From Chloroflexota bacterium (GTDB taxonomy: Bacteria; Chloroflexota; Anaerolineae; Aggregatilineales; UBA3940), in contig JAADYZ010000246.1 in assembly GCA_010092775.1 (NCBI GenBank), positions 1 to 5,880 on the forward strand: 5,880 nucleotides of DNA. The letters run 5' to 3'. Positions 1-5,644 of this stretch are shown piece after piece. Under the pieces are notes generated by a model that was given only the letters and a program-made list of their open reading frames with translations, searched no databases and had not been told where the DNA came from. A program made the position numbers and the translations under genes. The first letter of the stretch is position 1; every line of letters begins with the position of its first letter.

Positions 1-183
1 GAAGATGCCGAAGGTGAACACGCTGATGCAGAGGGCGAGATACCAGTCTGGCGCGGCCACCGCTCGTGAGACGATCAACCAGGGGGCGATCCAATAGAGA
101 GCGAGGGTCGAGAACAAGCCGATTGCGTAAGGTACCTTGACTGGCTCGTCCCAGCGCCTATCCGGGAACAAATGTGTGTGCAT
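1..183 (-). CDS. N-terminal part of an unidentified membrane protein (runs off the left edge)
   Basis: Read on the minus strand from ATG at 183, 61 codons are open to the window edge. The peptide begins MHTHLFPDRRWDEPVKVPYA and then becomes strongly hydrophobic. One likely membrane helix covers about residues 19-38 and a second starts near residue 46. The coding frame is recognisable from this hydrophobic pattern; the same DNA in the other minus-strand frames gives no membrane-like peptide. I do not recognise the family, and the C-terminal part lies outside the window. The ATG at 183 has no clear Shine-Dalgarno sequence and is preceded in frame by a stop (TGA) seven codons upstream. A well-placed ribosome binding site sits instead before an ATG at 223 in another frame (see the entry at 158-223). 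The true start is therefore uncertain. The gene is divergent from alaX. Confidence 0.6.
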   Translation of the reverse strand, partial: MHTHLFPDRRWDEPVKVPYAIGLFSTLALYWIAPWLIVSRAVAAPDWYLALCISVFTFGIF

Positions 184-223
184 CGACAATGTGCTTTTGC
201 TTCAAGACGATACGGTCAGACAT
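158..223 (-). other. Short ORF with strong RBS overlapping the membrane gene start; possible frameshifted N-terminus
   Basis: An ATG at 223 lies six bases downstream of GGGGAG (230-235), the best Shine-Dalgarno sequence in this divergent region. The frame gives 21 codons, beginning MSDRIVLKQKHIVDAHT, then stops at TAG (158-160), overlapping the membrane-protein start at 183. On the minus strand it contains a (CA)4 tract at 177-184. One extra CA, or loss of one base, would make ...IVDAHTHLFPDRRWDEP... continuous with the membrane protein. It may therefore be the original N-terminus of that gene, broken by a tract-length change. Alternatives are a short coupled leader ORF, or an error in the sequence. 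Confidence 0.4.
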
Positions 224-275
224 GGGTGGCTCCCCATATTGATATCAAAATGTCAAGCGAGAAGACATGCTAAAT

Positions 276-304
276 TTGAAAAGGGTGGCGCAATCCTCTA
301 AATT
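276..304 (+). promoter_or_regulatory. Probable sigma70-type promoter of the alaX operon
   Basis: TTGAAA (276-281) and TAAATT (299-304) are separated by exactly 17 bases. Each matches the -35/-10 consensus at five and four positions respectively. Transcription would begin around 310-312, leaving a very short 5' leader before alaX. The call is by eye from consensus and spacing only. Confidence 0.5.
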
Positions 305-331
305 AACGGGGCGAATAGTTTGGATCATCCC

Positions 332-1552
332 ATGACACAACGACTCTACTACAATGACGCCCAGTCCCGATCGTTTGAGGCCACCATTATCGAGCGCTTG
401 ACGGTTGACGACCGACCGGCTGTGGTATTGGACCGCACACTCTTCTACCCAGAAGGGGGCGGCCAACCCAGCGATCAGGGCAGGCTCAACGGCGTCCTGG
501 TGATCGACGTGCAGAACCGCAAAAGCGACCATGCCGTGTTGCACATTCTGGCGGAGGCGCTGACCGATGGCGACCCTGCTCGCGGTGAGATTGATTGGCT
601 ACGGCGCTTCGATCTGATGCAGCATCACAGCGGCCAACACATCTTGTCGCAGGCTTTTATTCTGGCGGCTGATGCTGACACCATTGGCTTTCACATGAGC
701 CCGGACAGCATGACCATCGACCTCGATAAAGCAAATCTGTCTGACAAGACCATCCAAGAAGTCGAGCAGATGGCTAACCAGGTCATCTTTGACAACCTGG
801 AGATTACTGCGCCGGTCATCCCAAAAAACGATCTGGAAGCGCTGGGGGTGCGTAGCCGTTTCTCGCTGGAGAATCTGGCCACCGACGGGGTCCGCGTCGT
901 GATGATCGGTGACTTTGATAAGGTGCCCTGTGGTGGCACCCACGTCGCACGGACCGGCGAAATCGGCATGCTCAAAGTGCTGCGCAGCGAGAAGGCCAAA
1001 GGTGGCACCCGGGTCGAATTTCGCTGTGGCTGGCGTGCGCTGAGTGAGTTTCAATCCCGCCACGCTGCCCTGCAAGCCGCTGCCGCTGAATTCTCGGTGG
1101 CTTACTCGGATGTTGATCAGGCGATCCAGAGACTGAAAGCGGATCTAAAACAAGCTCAAAAGGACCTGAAGGCGTCACGGAGTGCGCTGATCGCGTATCA
1201 GGTCGCTGAGCTGCGCGAGCAGGCCGTCCCGGTCAAGGACCTGCTCATCGTGCGAGCTGCCTTTGACGACCTCGACTCTGGTGACATTCGCTTGATGGCC
1301 AGCCAACTCAGCGATGATCCGAAAATGGTGGCACTTCTGGCTGTGGCCGGAGAAAAAGCCCACGTCATCTGCTCGGCTGGGGCTGATGTGGAAGCGGATA
1401 TGCGGGTGGCCTTGAAGGCAGCGCTGACCGCCCTTGGCTCTGATCGTGGTGGCGGCAAGCCAGATATGGCGCAGGGCGGCCGCATCTCTGCCGACCTGGC
1501 AGCCTTGGAGCAAGCCCTCGAACAGGCCCAAGCGGCCCTGACCGGGGTCTAA
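332..1552 (+). CDS. alaX: Alanyl-tRNA editing protein, long AlaX type (AlaX-L-like)
   Basis: This is a freestanding relative of the alanyl-tRNA synthetase editing domain. The family acts in the cytoplasm and hydrolyses tRNA-Ala mischarged with serine or glycine. From ATG 332 it is 406 residues, close to other long AlaX proteins. The N-terminal beta-barrel carries EGGGQPSDQG near residues 41-50. The editing domain has both halves of the zinc site: HSGQH (H99, H103) and CGGTH (C200, H204). A helical, probably coiled-coil stretch follows at about 245-300. The C-terminus is DHHA1-like, with the glycine-rich GSDRGGGKPDMAQGG at about 369-383. It has no synthetase catalytic domain. A TTG at 320 would add four residues (MDHP) and has GGGG(CG) six to eight bases upstream. 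I prefer ATG 332 because MTQRLYYND matches how these proteins usually begin, but the TTG is possible. The downstream gene starts nine bases after the stop. Confidence 0.9.
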   Translation: MTQRLYYNDAQSRSFEATIIERLTVDDRPAVVLDRTLFYPEGGGQPSDQGRLNGVLVIDVQNRKSDHAVLHILAEALTDGDPARGEIDWLRRFDLMQHHSGQHILSQAFILAADADTIGFHMSPDSMTIDLDKANLSDKTIQEVEQMANQVIFDNLEITAPVIPKNDLEALGVRSRFSLENLATDGVRVVMIGDFDKVPCGGTHVARTGEIGMLKVLRSEKAKGGTRVEFRCGWRALSEFQSRHAALQAAAAEFSVAYSDVDQAIQRLKADLKQAQKDLKASRSALIAYQVAELREQAVPVKDLLIVRAAFDDLDSGDIRLMASQLSDDPKMVALLAVAGEKAHVICSAGADVEADMRVALKAALTALGSDRGGGKPDMAQGGRISADLAALEQALEQAQAALTGV

Positions 1553-1561
1553 GCGGCTACC

Positions 1562-2428
1562 ATGCAAGAGATCGCCAGCAATGTCTACATCGAGAGCAAG
1601 TTCAACCGCATCACAGTTGGCGCGATTCTGATTGAAGAAGGCTGGGTTTGCATCGATTCCCCTCCCCATCCGCGCGATGCACGCGCCTGGAAGACGGCGC
1701 TGAGCGCTATAGCCTCGCAGCCGATCAAGTACTTGGTCAACACCGACCATCACCGCGACCGGATCATCAACAACGGCTGGTTTGACGGGCAAGGGGTGGC
1801 ACATGAAGAGACCGCCCGCGCTCTGCTGGCGCTCAAACCGACCTTCGTATCACAGGCGGCTGAGGACCTGAGCATCAACGACAACGAATTGGTCGAGATC
1901 GCCAGTTTGCAGCTTCATCCACCAGAAATCTCCTTCTCAGATCAACTCATGCTCACCAGCAATGGCCGACAGATTAGCCTGCTGCACCGGCCCAGCGCGG
2001 CGGCGGGCAGTTTGTGGGTTCTGCTGCCGGAGGATCAGGTGATTTTTGCCGGAGATTCGCTCACAGTTGACCGGCATCCCTATATCCATCACGGTTTGAC
2101 CTCCCATTGGCTCGACCTGCTGCACGAAGTCCAAGCGGAATATGCTGGCTGGACCATCGTGCCGGGGCGCGGATCGCTGCTGCAACTGGATAAGGTCGCG
2201 CGCCTGGTTGACTATTTGGAGCATGCCCGCCAACAGGTACGCGGATTGGTCGAGAACGGGCGCAATCGCGGTGATGTGAGCCTGCTGCTAGCGGAGTTCA
2301 TGCCGCGCTATCTGTATGAAACGAGCACCCGCGACAACGTGCAGAAGCGCGTCAAGCTTGGCCTGGAATTGATCTACGACGAGATCAAGGCGGAGGTTGA
2401 GCGCGGGCAAAATGGAGCGCTCGGCTGA
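1562..2428 (+). CDS. Metallo-beta-lactamase-fold protein with degenerate metal site
   Basis: A 288-residue protein with the layout of a metallo-beta-lactamase-fold hydrolase: an N-terminal strand region (NVYIESKFNRITVGAILIEE), a motif-1 region at 60-67, a GSLWV strand at 149-153, FAGDSLTVD at 162-170 and VPGRG at 200-204, followed by a C-terminal helical tail. The usual HxHxDH motif reads TDHHRDR (61-67), so the first and last histidines are Asp and Arg. The PGHTPGS-type motif reads PSAAAGS (144-150), with Ala at the ligand histidine. The PGHG histidine is Arg203. Only H64, D66 and D165 remain. A normal two-zinc site looks impossible, so a non-hydrolytic, mononuclear or regulatory role is likelier; the substrate is unknown. 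It starts nine bases after alaX with only a weak ribosome binding site, which suggests translational coupling in the same operon. Confidence 0.8.
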   Translation: MQEIASNVYIESKFNRITVGAILIEEGWVCIDSPPHPRDARAWKTALSAIASQPIKYLVNTDHHRDRIINNGWFDGQGVAHEETARALLALKPTFVSQAAEDLSINDNELVEIASLQLHPPEISFSDQLMLTSNGRQISLLHRPSAAAGSLWVLLPEDQVIFAGDSLTVDRHPYIHHGLTSHWLDLLHEVQAEYAGWTIVPGRGSLLQLDKVARLVDYLEHARQQVRGLVENGRNRGDVSLLLAEFMPRYLYETSTRDNVQKRVKLGLELIYDEIKAEVERGQNGALG

Positions 2429-2451
2429 CTAGCTCACAGCCGCATCCGCCA

Positions 2452-2480
2452 TTGACAGCCTGCCCCCCGACCGCTACCAT
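2452..2480 (+). promoter_or_regulatory. Promoter of the T-box/leuS transcript
   Basis: A perfect TTGACA -35 (2452-2457) is followed after 17 bases by TACCAT (2475-2480), which matches the -10 consensus at four of six positions. The predicted start at about 2486-2488 lies just ahead of stem I of the T-box leader, which supports the call. It sits 23 bases after the stop of the metallo-beta-lactamase-fold gene, so leuS has its own promoter. Confidence 0.65.
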
Positions 2481-2500
2481 ATAGACAAATTAGATCAAAC

Positions 2501-2612
2501 GGCTGTGATCGGAAGTGATAAGCCATCGCCGCAGCGAACCAGGAGCTGGTGAGAGCCTGGTCAGCGTGCCCCGGCGAGCACAAGTGGCCCACCTCGTCCG
2601 TGAGCCTCAGCC
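2501..2612 (+). promoter_or_regulatory. T-box stem I with CUC (Leu) specifier
   Basis: The base helix is GGCUG (2501-2505) with CAGCC (2608-2612). A K-turn-like asymmetric loop follows, with UGAU (2506-2509) opposite UGAGCCU (2601-2607), then the helix CGGA (2510-2513) with UCCG (2597-2600). The specifier loop is AGUGAUAA (2514-2521) facing CCACCUCG (2589-2596), closed by GCCA (2522-2525) with UGGC (2585-2588). CUC occupies 2593-2595 and is followed by a purine (G2596), as expected for a specifier. Above are CGCCG (2527-2531) with CGGCG (2572-2576), and the distal helix ACCAGG (2538-2543) with CCUGGU (2556-2561). The matching tRNA would be tRNA-Leu(GAG). Confidence 0.8.
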
Positions 2613-2696
2613 CTGAAGCAGATAGTAAGGGCTGACGAGTCGCGCCCGTTACGCGCTCCGAGATGGGAACCCAATCAAGATGATCAGGTTTCAATC

Positions 2697-2727
2697 AGGG
2701 TGGTACCGCGAAGACTCCTTCGTCCCT
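2697..2727 (+). promoter_or_regulatory. T-box antiterminator
   Basis: AGGG (2697-2700) pairs with CCCU (2724-2727), and GCG (2708-2710) pairs with CGU (2721-2723, one G-U). This leaves the seven-base bulge UGGUACC (2701-2707), whose UGGU can bind the ACCA end of uncharged tRNA-Leu. The 3' arm (2721-2727) is also the 5' arm of the terminator, so the two structures exclude each other. Confidence 0.9.
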
Positions 2728-2746
2728 GTATGGGCGAGGGTTTTTT
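2717..2746 (+). terminator. Intrinsic terminator (attenuator) of the leuS T-box
   Basis: CCTTCGTCCC (2717-2726) pairs with GGGCGAGGG (2732-2740), leaving one bulged T (2723) and a five-base loop, to give about nine pairs including one G-U. Six T residues follow immediately (2741-2746). It shares 2721-2726 with the antiterminator and should form when charged tRNA-Leu is plentiful. Confidence 0.92.
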
Positions 2747-2753
2747 GATTTAA

Positions 2754-2769
2754 AGAGGAGACAGTGGAG
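2754..2769 (+). promoter_or_regulatory. Ribosome binding region of leuS
   Basis: Two purine-rich candidates precede ATG 2774. AGAGGAG (2754-2760) is the better match but 13 bases away. GGAG (2766-2769) is four bases away. Neither spacing is ideal. No alternative in-frame start with a better site is visible, and the protein begins as LeuRS usually does. Confidence 0.5.
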
Positions 2770-2773
2770 AGCG

Positions 2774-5557
2774 ATGCAAGACTACAAACCGGAAGAGATT
2801 GAGCCGAAATGGCAAAACCGATGGGAGGCCGACAAGCTGTATCGGGCGGAGGTGGATTGGGATCGCCCCAAACACTACGCTTTGACGATGCTGCCCTACC
2901 CCTCAGGTGACCTGCATATCGGTCACTGGTTTGCCATGACCCCATCTGATGCACGTGCCCGCTTTATGCGGATGCGCGGCTATAACGTGTTGTTCCCAAT
3001 GGGTTTCGATGCCTTTGGCCTGCCCGCCGAAAACGCCGCCATCCAGCGCAACATTCATCCCGCCAAATGGACTTATGCCAACATCGAGCGGATGCGGACG
3101 CAAATGCGCAGCATGGGCAATATGTTCGATTGGGAACGCGAAGCCGTCAGCAGCGATCCGAAATACTACAAGTGGACCGAGTGGTTCTTCAAAACCTTCT
3201 ATGAGAATGGCTTGGCCTTTCGCGGCGAGGCCATGGTGAACTGGTCACCGACTTTGCAGACGGTGCTGGCCAATGAACAGGTCATCGATGGCAAGGACGA
3301 ACGCACTGGCCAGCCCGTCATCCAGAAGATGATGACTCAGTGGTTCTTCCGCTATACACGCTACGCCGACGAAATGCTAGACTTCAGCCGCATCGACTGG
3401 CCGGAACCGATCAAGCTGATGCAGGAAAACTGGATCGGTCGAAGCGAGGGTGCGCGGGTGATCTTTCATACCGAAGATGGGGATGAGATCGAAATCTACA
3501 CCACCCGCCCGGATACGCTCTGGGGCGCGACCTTCATGGTGTTGGCACCGGAACACCCCTTGGTTGAGACGATCACAACTAAGAAGCAGAAGAAAGCGGT
3601 CCAAGCCTATCGTGAACAAGCTGCCAGCATGACGGAGATCGAGCGAACAGGCGAAAACCGTGAGAAGACGGGTGTCTTCACTGGTGGCTATGCGATCAAC
3701 CCGGTGAACGAAGAGCACATCCCGATCTGGATTGCCGACTATGTGATGATCACTTACGGCACCGGGGCTATCATGGCCGTTCCAGCCCATGACCAGCGCG
3801 ACTTTGAGTTCGCCCGCCAGTTCGATTTGACCATCACGCCGGTTATCCAACCGGCTGACATGGATCCGCTGGACGGTGAGACGATGGACGCGTCCTATGT
3901 TGGGCCGGGTGAGATGATCAACTCTGGCATGTTGGACGGAACGCCCGTCAACAACGAGAAGGGCCGCAAGAACCCCTCGATTGCCAAAGTCTTGGATTGG
4001 CTGGAGGAAAAAGAGATCGGCAAGGAAGCCGTCAACTATCGCTTGCGCGACTGGCTGGTCAGCCGCCAGCGCTATTGGGGCTGCCCCATCCCAATGATCC
4101 ACCGGGCAGATGGCGAGATGGAAGCGGTACCCGACGCCGAGTTACCCGTTACGCTGCCGGACGATGTGGAGTTCAAACCCACCGGCCAGAGTCCGCTGAC
4201 CTATCATGAGGGCTTCTTGAACGTCACCGATTCAGATGGCAACACGGGTCGGCGCGAGACCGACACGATGGACACCTTCATGTGTTCATCCTGGTATCAC
4301 TATCGCTATCTGAGCCCAGACTACGACGCCGCCCCCTTCGACCCGGAAGAGGCGGCCTACTGGCTGCCGGTCGATGTGTATACGGGTGGCGCGGAACACG
4401 CCACCATGCATTTGCTGTACACACGCTGGTTTGCCCGCGCCATGCGCGATACCGGTGTGTTCGAAGAAACTGCCGAGATCATGCGGGCGCATGGTCGTGA
4501 CCCTGAAGGTGCTTTCGATGAGCCGATGTTGATGCTGCGCAATCAAGGGCAGGTGTTGGGTTCAGAGCAAGCTGGCGACTACGTGATCGCGCAGGGCAGC
4601 TTTGATGGCAGCCGCTTACTGGCCGAGCACGTCAAAGTGATTGAGCCCGGAGCGGTTCCGGCAGGCTTCGATGGCGTATTCGGTGAGATCATACGGCGCA
4701 CCGAGTCGATCTTGCACGTTGATCCGGGTGATGGCAACATGAGCATCGTCGAGGTGCAGGAGAACGCCACCGTCGAGATTCCAGAGATCGAAGGCGAAAA
4801 CGATGTCAATCAACTGCGCCAACATCTGGAGATTCAGCGCATGTCCAAGAGCAAGGGCAACGTTGTTAATCCAGATGAGTTGGTCGCGGAGTACGGCGCG
4901 GACACAGTGCGTGCTTATCTGATGTTCGCCTTCGACTGGCAGAAGGGTGGCCCCTGGGACCCACAGGGCATCAAGGGGGTGGTACGCTGGATCAGCGACG
5001 TATGGACCCTGGTACACGAGACAGCCGCTGACCCCACCACTGATCACGTTGAGACGCAGAACATCAAAGAGGTGATCAGTGTTCAGCGGGCGATGCATCA
5101 GGCCATCATCAAGGTGACCAAAGGTATTGAAACCTTCAGCTTCAATACGGCCATCGCCGCCCAGATGGAGTATAAGAACACCCTACAAAAGCTGAAAAAT
5201 AGCACCGTGATCTATACCACGGAGTGGCGTGAGGCCATCCGCACCATGCTGCTGTTGATGGCTCCGGTCGCACCGCACGTAGCCGAAGAACTATGGGAGC
5301 GGGTCGGTGGCGACTACAGCATTCATCAGCAAGCCTGGCCGGAAGGCGACCCGCAGTTGGCCGCGGAAGATGAGATCACTATCGTCGTGCAGATCAACGG
5401 CAAGGTGCGTGATAAGCTAACCGTTCCCGCAGACGTAAGCGAGGACATCGCCAAGGAACAAGCTCTGGCCAGCGAAACCGTCCAATCGCATTTGGATGGC
5501 ACGACACCTAAGAAGGTGATCTACGTCAAGGGCCGTCTGGTGAATATTGTGGTGTGA
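2774..5557 (+). CDS. leuS: Leucyl-tRNA synthetase
   Basis: A cytoplasmic class I synthetase that charges tRNA-Leu with leucine using ATP. At 927 residues it is complete but longer than typical bacterial LeuRS (about 860-880). Domains in order: Rossmann catalytic core with HIGH at 48-51 and GFDAFGLPAENAAI at 77-90; the CP1 editing domain with the threonine-rich TTRPDTLWG at 243-251 and GTGAIMAVPAHDQRDFEFA at 329-347, including D340 at the position of the conserved editing aspartate; the second half of the core with ETDTMDTFMCSSWY (495-508) and GGAEHATMHLLY (538-549); an insert of about 90 residues (597-685); the signature RMSKSKGN (689-696), Arg replacing the usual Lys; the anticodon-binding helical domain (about 740-850); and a C-terminal domain with VVQINGKVRDKL (871-882). 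Post-transfer editing should be intact. Expression is set by the T-box leader upstream. The only oddity is the insert. Confidence 0.97.
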   Translation: MQDYKPEEIEPKWQNRWEADKLYRAEVDWDRPKHYALTMLPYPSGDLHIGHWFAMTPSDARARFMRMRGYNVLFPMGFDAFGLPAENAAIQRNIHPAKWTYANIERMRTQMRSMGNMFDWEREAVSSDPKYYKWTEWFFKTFYENGLAFRGEAMVNWSPTLQTVLANEQVIDGKDERTGQPVIQKMMTQWFFRYTRYADEMLDFSRIDWPEPIKLMQENWIGRSEGARVIFHTEDGDEIEIYTTRPDTLWGATFMVLAPEHPLVETITTKKQKKAVQAYREQAASMTEIERTGENREKTGVFTGGYAINPVNEEHIPIWIADYVMITYGTGAIMAVPAHDQRDFEFARQFDLTITPVIQPADMDPLDGETMDASYVGPGEMINSGMLDGTPVNNEKGRKNPSIAKVLDWLEEKEIGKEAVNYRLRDWLVSRQRYWGCPIPMIHRADGEMEAVPDAELPVTLPDDVEFKPTGQSPLTYHEGFLNVTDSDGNTGRRETDTMDTFMCSSWYHYRYLSPDYDAAPFDPEEAAYWLPVDVYTGGAEHATMHLLYTRWFARAMRDTGVFEETAEIMRAHGRDPEGAFDEPMLMLRNQGQVLGSEQAGDYVIAQGSFDGSRLLAEHVKVIEPGAVPAGFDGVFGEIIRRTESILHVDPGDGNMSIVEVQENATVEIPEIEGENDVNQLRQHLEIQRMSKSKGNVVNPDELVAEYGADTVRAYLMFAFDWQKGGPWDPQGIKGVVRWISDVWTLVHETAADPTTDHVETQNIKEVISVQRAMHQAIIKVTKGIETFSFNTAIAAQMEYKNTLQKLKNSTVIYTTEWREAIRTMLLLMAPVAPHVAEELWERVGGDYSIHQQAWPEGDPQLAAEDEITIVVQINGKVRDKLTVPADVSEDIAKEQALASETVQSHLDGTTPKKVIYVKGRLVNIVV

Positions 5558-5574
5558 CAATGTGCCGAGGAAGG

Positions 5575-5597
5575 GGGGCGGGTCAGTGACTCGCCCC
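5575..5597. terminator. Strong hairpin between convergent genes; possible terminator without a T tract
   Basis: GGGGCGGGTC (5575-5584) pairs with GACTCGCCCC (5588-5597) across a three-base AGT loop, giving ten pairs including one G-U. It lies 18 bases after the leuS stop and before the stop of the convergent HEAT-repeat gene. No T run follows on either strand, so it is not a classical intrinsic terminator. Its place suggests a role in 3'-end formation or transcript protection. A weaker inverted repeat (TCAAGC 5616-5621 with GCTTGA 5636-5641) lies next to it. Confidence 0.4.
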
Positions 5598-5644
5598 GCA
5601 TCATGCTCGACCCGCTCAAGCAGTTCTACCCGATCGCTTGAACG

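Larger units (their letters stand above)
2487..2746 (+). promoter_or_regulatory. T-box riboswitch, tRNA-Leu responsive, controlling leuS
   Basis: The leader carries the signature T-box sequence AGGGTGGTACCGCG (2697-2710) directly upstream of leuS. Family knowledge: uncharged tRNA pairs its anticodon with a specifier codon in stem I and its NCCA end with UGGN in the antiterminator, which prevents termination. Visible elements in order are stem I (2501-2612), a stem IIA/B-type pseudoknot (CGCG 2641-2644 with 2652-2655; loop CCC 2645-2647 able to pair with GGG 2665-2667), stem III (AACC 2668-2671 with GGTT 2687-2690, inner ATCA/TGAT), the antiterminator (2697-2727) and the terminator (2717-2746). 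The specifier is best read as CUC, a leucine codon. U2704 in UGGU would pair with discriminator A73, as found in tRNA-Leu. LeuRS production should therefore rise when charged tRNA-Leu is scarce. Pairings were drawn by hand, not folded computationally. Confidence 0.95.

Noticed and set aside
251..256. Perfect TTGACA on the minus strand as the -35 of the membrane gene
   Set aside because: No -10-like hexamer lies at a suitable distance downstream; the expected position falls on the ribosome binding site.
245..544. Minus-strand open frame of 99 codons overlapping the alaX start and its promoter
   Set aside because: It lies opposite the well-supported alaX N-terminus and promoter, and its peptide shows no recognisable domain. 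It is best explained as a shadow frame.
1175..1804. Minus-strand open frame of 209 codons spanning the alaX/MBL junction
   Set aside because: It crosses the junction of two genes with clear protein motifs on the plus strand, and its own sequence is low in recognisable structure. High GC makes long antisense frames common.
2422..2442. Hairpin CGGCTG/CAGCCG overlapping the stop of the MBL-fold gene as a terminator of the alaX operon
   Set aside because: Only six pairs, a nine-base loop and no following T tract, so it is too weak to call a terminator. Readthrough into the leuS leader remains possible.
2434..2954. Minus-strand open frames across the T-box leader and leuS start
   Set aside because: The DNA is fully explained by the riboswitch and the leuS N-terminus, and the peptides show no family features.
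3377..4102. Minus-strand open frame of 241 codons inside leuS
   Set aside because: It lies wholly opposite the LeuRS editing and catalytic regions, which are conserved at the protein level. No independent start signal or domain was seen.
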